Source: Clostridiales bacterium
Lineage (GTDB): Bacteria; Bacillota; Clostridia; Saccharofermentanales; Saccharofermentanaceae
Length of the DNA: 64,000 nt
Direction of reading: 5' to 3'
NCBI GenBank assembly: GCA_017554745.1
Contig: JAFZHS010000013.1
Span: 230,964 to 294,963, forward strand
The notes below the pieces were generated by a model that had not been told where the DNA came from, ran no database searches, and saw only the letters and a list, made by a program, of their open reading frames with translations. Of this stretch, positions 60,439 to 64,000 are shown one piece after another. Both the position numbers and the translations under genes were made by a program. The number at the start of each line of letters is the position of its first letter. Positions within the stretch are counted from its first letter, which is position 1.

Positions 60439-61146
60439 ATGCATTACAGCGTACTGATAATAGATGACGAGAAAGAGCTCTCTGAATATACCGCGAAGTA
60501 TTTCAATATGTCCGGTATACCTGCTCAGTATGCATTGGATGCTGCTTCTGCTTTGGAATTTTTGAAGGATAATACATGCTCGCTTATACTACTTGATATA
60601 AATCTCGGTGATGATTCCGGCTTTGAATTATGTCAGAAGATAAGACAGACAACGGATATCCCTATCTTTTTCATCAGTGCGAGATCTGCTGAAGACGATA
60701 TGCTCCTGGCATTGAGTATCGGCGGAGACGATTATATCTGTAAGCCTTATTCATTGGGTGTTCTGCTAGCCAAGGTCAAGGCCGAGCTAAAAAGATATGA
60801 ATCAACGCACAGATCTGATGAGAAAACGGATGATGACGGTACCGTAAATATCGGCGATGCAGTGGTCAATCTTAAGAAAGCTTCAATAACAAAGAACGGA
60901 AAAGAGACGCCGCTTAAGGCGATGGAATATAAGATACTTGTTTATCTTCTCCGTAACAGCGACCGTGTGATCCCCAAAGAAGAGATCTTTGAGAAGATCT
61001 GGGACACGACTTTTGTAGGGGACGTAACGCTTAATGTCCACATAAGACACTTAAGGGAAAAGATAGAAGACGATGCCGGAAATCCGAGATTCATCAAGAC
61101 AGTCTGGGGCGTCGGCTTTATGCTTGATTCTACGGGAACGCAGTAA
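60439..61146 (+). CDS. OmpR-family response regulator
   Basis: This 235-residue protein has a receiver domain (about 1-118) with the phospho-acceptor Asp53 (ILLDINLGD), the acidic pair at 9-10 and the switch Lys in YICKPY. A winged-helix OmpR/PhoB DNA-binding domain follows (about 130-232), with TLNVHIRHLREKI as recognition helix. It is directly followed by its kinase (0-base gap). With a downstream FtsX-like permease it resembles the regulatory half of antimicrobial-peptide detoxification modules. Confidence 0.93.
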   Translation: MHYSVLIIDDEKELSEYTAKYFNMSGIPAQYALDAASALEFLKDNTCSLILLDINLGDDSGFELCQKIRQTTDIPIFFISARSAEDDMLLALSIGGDDYICKPYSLGVLLAKVKAELKRYESTHRSDEKTDDDGTVNIGDAVVNLKKASITKNGKETPLKAMEYKILVYLLRNSDRVIPKEEIFEKIWDTTFVGDVTLNVHIRHLREKIEDDAGNPRFIKTVWGVGFMLDSTGTQ

Positions 61147-62430
61147 ATGAGATTAAGGTTTCTTCTTATATATATGGGTTTTCTTATTGCAGTCGGTATT
61201 TCCGGCTGCTTAGTTATCCTGAACGGCAGTCTGTCAAAAGATATTCCTGAACATACGATAGAGATCAACAGATGCATCATTCGTCTGGAAAACGATTGGG
61301 AGAGTGTGAGTTCAAATAAAGATAAGCTCATTACCAAGGATGAAGCATTTGATTATTCGGTCATTGATAACGACGGAAATGTCCTTGTTTTCACGCGTGA
61401 AGATATCGCGAAAAACATTTCTTCGGCAACTTCAAACTACGACATAATAAGAGATATTGAAGTCGAAGGCAGAGTCGTAGGAAAGCTTATCGTGCATAAC
61501 CCGAAAGCTGAACTTTCCAAGCAGACAGATCTTAAGATCGCAATGTTCGTAGGAGCATTGATAGTGGTAACTGTCGCAGTTTTCGTAAGCTACTATTTCT
61601 ACTTGAAGAAGACAGTTACAGATCCGTTCAGAAAACTCAATAACTTCGCAGTAAGAGTCGCGGGAGGAAATCTCGATACACCTTTGGAAATGGATAAAGG
61701 CAATGCTTTCGGCGCGTTTACGGAAAGCTTTGACATAATGAGAGAAGAACTTAAGGCTTCAAGAGAACGTGAGGAAAAGGCCGTCAAGAGCCGTAAGGAA
61801 CTGGTTGCGCAGCTTTCACATGATATCAAGACACCGGTTGCATCTATTAAGGCTATGACAGATGTCATGATCCTTACCGCAAAAGACGAAGAAGAGAAGA
61901 AGACCATTGATGCGATAAGCAGCAAAGCAGATCAGATCGACGAACTGATATCAAATCTGTTCCATGCGACGCTCGAAGAACTGGAGCAGCTTGAAGTAAA
62001 CCCCGAAGACATCAATTCGACGGATATTGTACAAATGATCAAAGATGCTGATTACCTTAACAAAGTAAAAGTCTGCGAGATCAGGGAAGCGGTAGTCTTC
62101 GCTGACAGATTAAGGCTCAATCAGGTAATAAGCAATATAATCTTTAACTCATATAAATATGCGGATACCGTGATAAACGTTAACGGAAGATTTGATGCAG
62201 ACGGAAAGTTCCTGCTCATCGAGATCGCAGACAAGGGCCCCGGTGTTCCCGAAGAAGAACTTGAGATGATCACGCAGAAGTTTAAGAGAGGCAGTAATGC
62301 AGGCAGCAAAGACGGTTCAGGTCTGGGCCTTTATATATCTGACTATCTTATGAAGAAGATGGGCGGAAGCTTAACACCGAAGAATACCGGAGACGGTTTT
62401 GCGGTCGAGATCGGACTTAAGATCTCATAA
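61147..62430 (+). CDS. sensor histidine kinase
   Basis: This 427-residue kinase has a membrane helix at about 5-25, an extracytoplasmic domain (about 26-133), a second helix (about 134-156), a HAMP domain (about 157-205), a dimerization helix with phospho-acceptor His225 (LSHDIKTP), and a HATPase domain with N, G1 (DKGPGVP) and G2 (GSGLGL) boxes. It signals to the response regulator directly upstream. The ectodomain of about 108 residues suggests it senses something outside the cell directly, unlike the short-loop BceS kinases. Confidence 0.93.
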   Translation: MRLRFLLIYMGFLIAVGISGCLVILNGSLSKDIPEHTIEINRCIIRLENDWESVSSNKDKLITKDEAFDYSVIDNDGNVLVFTREDIAKNISSATSNYDIIRDIEVEGRVVGKLIVHNPKAELSKQTDLKIAMFVGALIVVTVAVFVSYYFYLKKTVTDPFRKLNNFAVRVAGGNLDTPLEMDKGNAFGAFTESFDIMREELKASREREEKAVKSRKELVAQLSHDIKTPVASIKAMTDVMILTAKDEEEKKTIDAISSKADQIDELISNLFHATLEELEQLEVNPEDINSTDIVQMIKDADYLNKVKVCEIREAVVFADRLRLNQVISNIIFNSYKYADTVINVNGRFDADGKFLLIEIADKGPGVPEEELEMITQKFKRGSNAGSKDGSGLGLYISDYLMKKMGGSLTPKNTGDGFAVEIGLKIS

Positions 62431-62546
62431 TAAATTTTCCCGAATTAAAAAGATTTAAAAAACAGGCAAAGGATTAATCCTGCCCGAAGAATATACTCAT
62501 AGCCATAAGGGGCAAGTATTTTCGAGAAAGGCAAATATATTAACCG

Positions 62547-64000
62547 ATGTTAAAACTTGTTAAGGCACATTTTCATAAGGACAGGGCAGTCTTGTCTGCG
62601 TTTCTGATGATACTTGTCGTAGCGACGATGCTCATGCATTTCAGCCTGATGGTCGCGCGCTATGATCCAATGTATGAAAAGAACTTAAAGCAAAGAAATA
62701 TCAGCGATTCGATGTTCCTGATCGTTGGCGGACAAGAAGCGATAGAGACTGAAGTAGATAAGATCGATGTTGTCGAAAGTTACTATATCGTTGACAGCAT
62801 CATACCTGATATGACCAACATCACGGTAAACTCCGGAAAAGAGAAGAATATCGAAGGCTTTTTCTTCCTCGATGAAAACATCGAACAGAAATATCAGGAT
62901 CTTAAATATATCGAAAAAGATGACACTGTCACGGGTCCTTCGATCTGCATCAATGTCTATACGGCTTATGCAGAAGGGATAAAAGTCGGAGACAGATTAA
63001 GATTTACTCATCCGGATCTCGGCGAATATGAGTTTACTGTTTCAGGTATCTATGAAGACCTTTTCTGCGGTCAGAGATATTCATATTACTCAAGCGTTAT
63101 CGACCATGAAAGCTATGAGAAGATGAATGAGATATCGGATTCTTTTGCATCTGATATTACTCGCAACTATTCATGTAAATTCCTTTGTGCTTACTTTAAA
63201 GACGGCGCGGATATTGCGGCTGGAACATCTGAAGTATCAGATGCTGTCACGAAGGCCGGAATGTATTGTAACGGCTACAGTTATGAGCTCGCAAAGGCAG
63301 GCTATGTAGGTATTACGAACATCATGGCTGCATTTATGGCATCGTTCTCGGCAGTAATAATGCTCATCGGTTTTATCATGATAATCTTTACGGTCAACAC
63401 AAACATCAACCGTGATATCAGAAATATCGGTGCTCTGCGTGCTGTAGGTTTTACGATCTCACAGGTAAGATTATCTTTGATGCTTGAATACTCGATCGTA
63501 GCTGCTGCAGGCTGCCTGATCGGTATCATGCTGGCATATCTCGGTTTTCCTCTTATGGAAAAGTATGCGACGAGACAGCTTTCCGGACTGGTCTGGGAGA
63601 GCGGCTTTTATCCATCAATTTCGCTGCCGATCTTTGCTGGTGTTATTGGTGCAATGCTGCTGGTAACATTTATCGCAACGCATCTTATCAGGAATATCCA
63701 TCCCGCGACGGCTCTCAGATTCGGGCTTGAATCACACAGTTTTAAGAAGAACCACCTGCCGCTCGATAAGACGACCGGAAACCTTAACGTGCTGCTCGCA
63801 CTGAAGAGCGCGCTCCAGAATAAAGGCCAGAACATCGTAGTGATAGGAGTTGTCCTTGCAGTGTCTTTCATGACGGCATTCTCTGCGATACTTTTTTACA
63901 ACACGAAGATCGATATCAAAAAGTTCCAGACGCTCCTTCAGGGAGATGCACCTGACGCTTATGTAAATATCACATACGATACACCTGAAAAGATGTACGA
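62547..64000 (+). CDS. FtsX-like ABC transporter permease (3' end outside window)
   Basis: A frame opens at ATG 62547 and runs through the right edge (484 codons seen). An N-terminal helix (about 14-36) is followed by an extracytoplasmic domain of about 210 residues, then three helices around 250-380 with the cytoplasmic DIRNIGALRAVGFT loop typical of FtsX/MacB permeases. A second half begins near residue 400 (NLNVLLALKSALQNKGQN). The total family length of about 800 suggests roughly 300 residues lie outside. The ribosome binding site is weak (GAGAAAGG, 15 bases away). The ATPase is not in the window. Confidence 0.85.
   Translation, partial: MLKLVKAHFHKDRAVLSAFLMILVVATMLMHFSLMVARYDPMYEKNLKQRNISDSMFLIVGGQEAIETEVDKIDVVESYYIVDSIIPDMTNITVNSGKEKNIEGFFFLDENIEQKYQDLKYIEKDDTVTGPSICINVYTAYAEGIKVGDRLRFTHPDLGEYEFTVSGIYEDLFCGQRYSYYSSVIDHESYEKMNEISDSFASDITRNYSCKFLCAYFKDGADIAAGTSEVSDAVTKAGMYCNGYSYELAKAGYVGITNIMAAFMASFSAVIMLIGFIMIIFTVNTNINRDIRNIGALRAVGFTISQVRLSLMLEYSIVAAAGCLIGIMLAYLGFPLMEKYATRQLSGLVWESGFYPSISLPIFAGVIGAMLLVTFIATHLIRNIHPATALRFGLESHSFKKNHLPLDKTTGNLNVLLALKSALQNKGQNIVVIGVVLAVSFMTAFSAILFYNTKIDIKKFQTLLQGDAPDAYVNITYDTPEKMY

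Noticed and set aside
62465..62484. GGCAAAGGAT/ATCCTGCC hairpin after the kinase gene as a terminator
   Set aside because: The stem is interrupted and there is no T-run; the permease gene follows closely.

Overview
The window looks like a chromosomal segment of an anaerobic Bacillota of class Clostridia. The evidence is the paired glgC/glgD genes of a Firmicute glycogen operon, a four-subunit ferredoxin-dependent 2-oxoacid oxidoreductase, one-step diaminopimelate dehydrogenase, energy-coupling-factor S components including BioY, a LytTR/DUF3021 pair, Shine-Dalgarno sites close to AGGAGG, and an extended -10 promoter style (TGnTATAAT or TGnTAAAAT). An uncultured gut or rumen lineage related to Saccharofermentans would fit, but that is a guess from gene content. 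I see no phage, transposon, CRISPR array or rRNA. One tRNA gene is present: Ala, anticodon GGC, with the G3:U70 pair.

Layout. 1-5.5 kb: a truncated YfhO-type membrane protein on the minus strand, then a LytTR regulator with its DUF3021 membrane partner, then two tandem paralogous transglutaminase-like lipoproteins. 5.5-9.4 kb: an HD-domain YhaM-like nuclease, a HAD phosphatase, an ECF S component and a COG2509-type flavoprotein. 9.4-13.8 kb (minus): a NatAB-like ABC exporter operon whose last permease is fused to a CPBP protease. 14-16.6 kb: a histone H1-like Lys/Ala/Pro protein and an ABC-F ATPase. 16.6-23.6 kb: leuCDB followed closely by ppx-like and ppk genes. 23.7-27.7 kb: an ABC exporter pair and a GAF-GGDEF protein. 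27.7-33.3 kb: tRNA-Ala, galM, ilvE, ddh (minus), an ATP-grasp protein and bioY. 33.3-38 kb: an ABC exporter with a P-loop protein, then two divergent sugar ABC permeases. 38-45.3 kb: an SPFH/zinc-ribbon protein, glmM, nagB, the vor operon and a phosphodiesterase. 45.6-53.9 kb: the glycogen operon glgB-glgC-glgD-glgA-GH13. 54-59.8 kb: a CapA-like lipoprotein and the purine genes purE-purF-purN-purO-purH(formyltransferase). 59.8-64 kb: a coiled-coil membrane protein, a response regulator, a histidine kinase and a truncated FtsX-like permease.

How the genes work together. Much of the segment concerns storage polymers (polyphosphate through ppx/ppk; glycogen through glgBCDA and GH13), branched-chain amino acids (leuCDB, ilvE, and Vor for 2-oxoacid oxidation), amino-sugar and cell-wall precursors (glmM, nagB, ddh) and purine synthesis. 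The most striking feature is that three polymer-synthesis enzymes, Ppk1 (N-terminus), GlgB (C-terminus) and GlgA (C-terminus), carry long Lys/Ala/Pro extensions very like the repeat region of the stand-alone H1-like protein at 14.0 kb. This suggests a shared polycationic targeting or condensate system for storage granules. A second notable point is a PurF whose glutaminase site has lost the nucleophilic Cys and the oxyanion-hole Asn-Gly, while its synthase site looks intact. A third is a pair of mutually exclusive hairpins over the bioY ribosome binding site.
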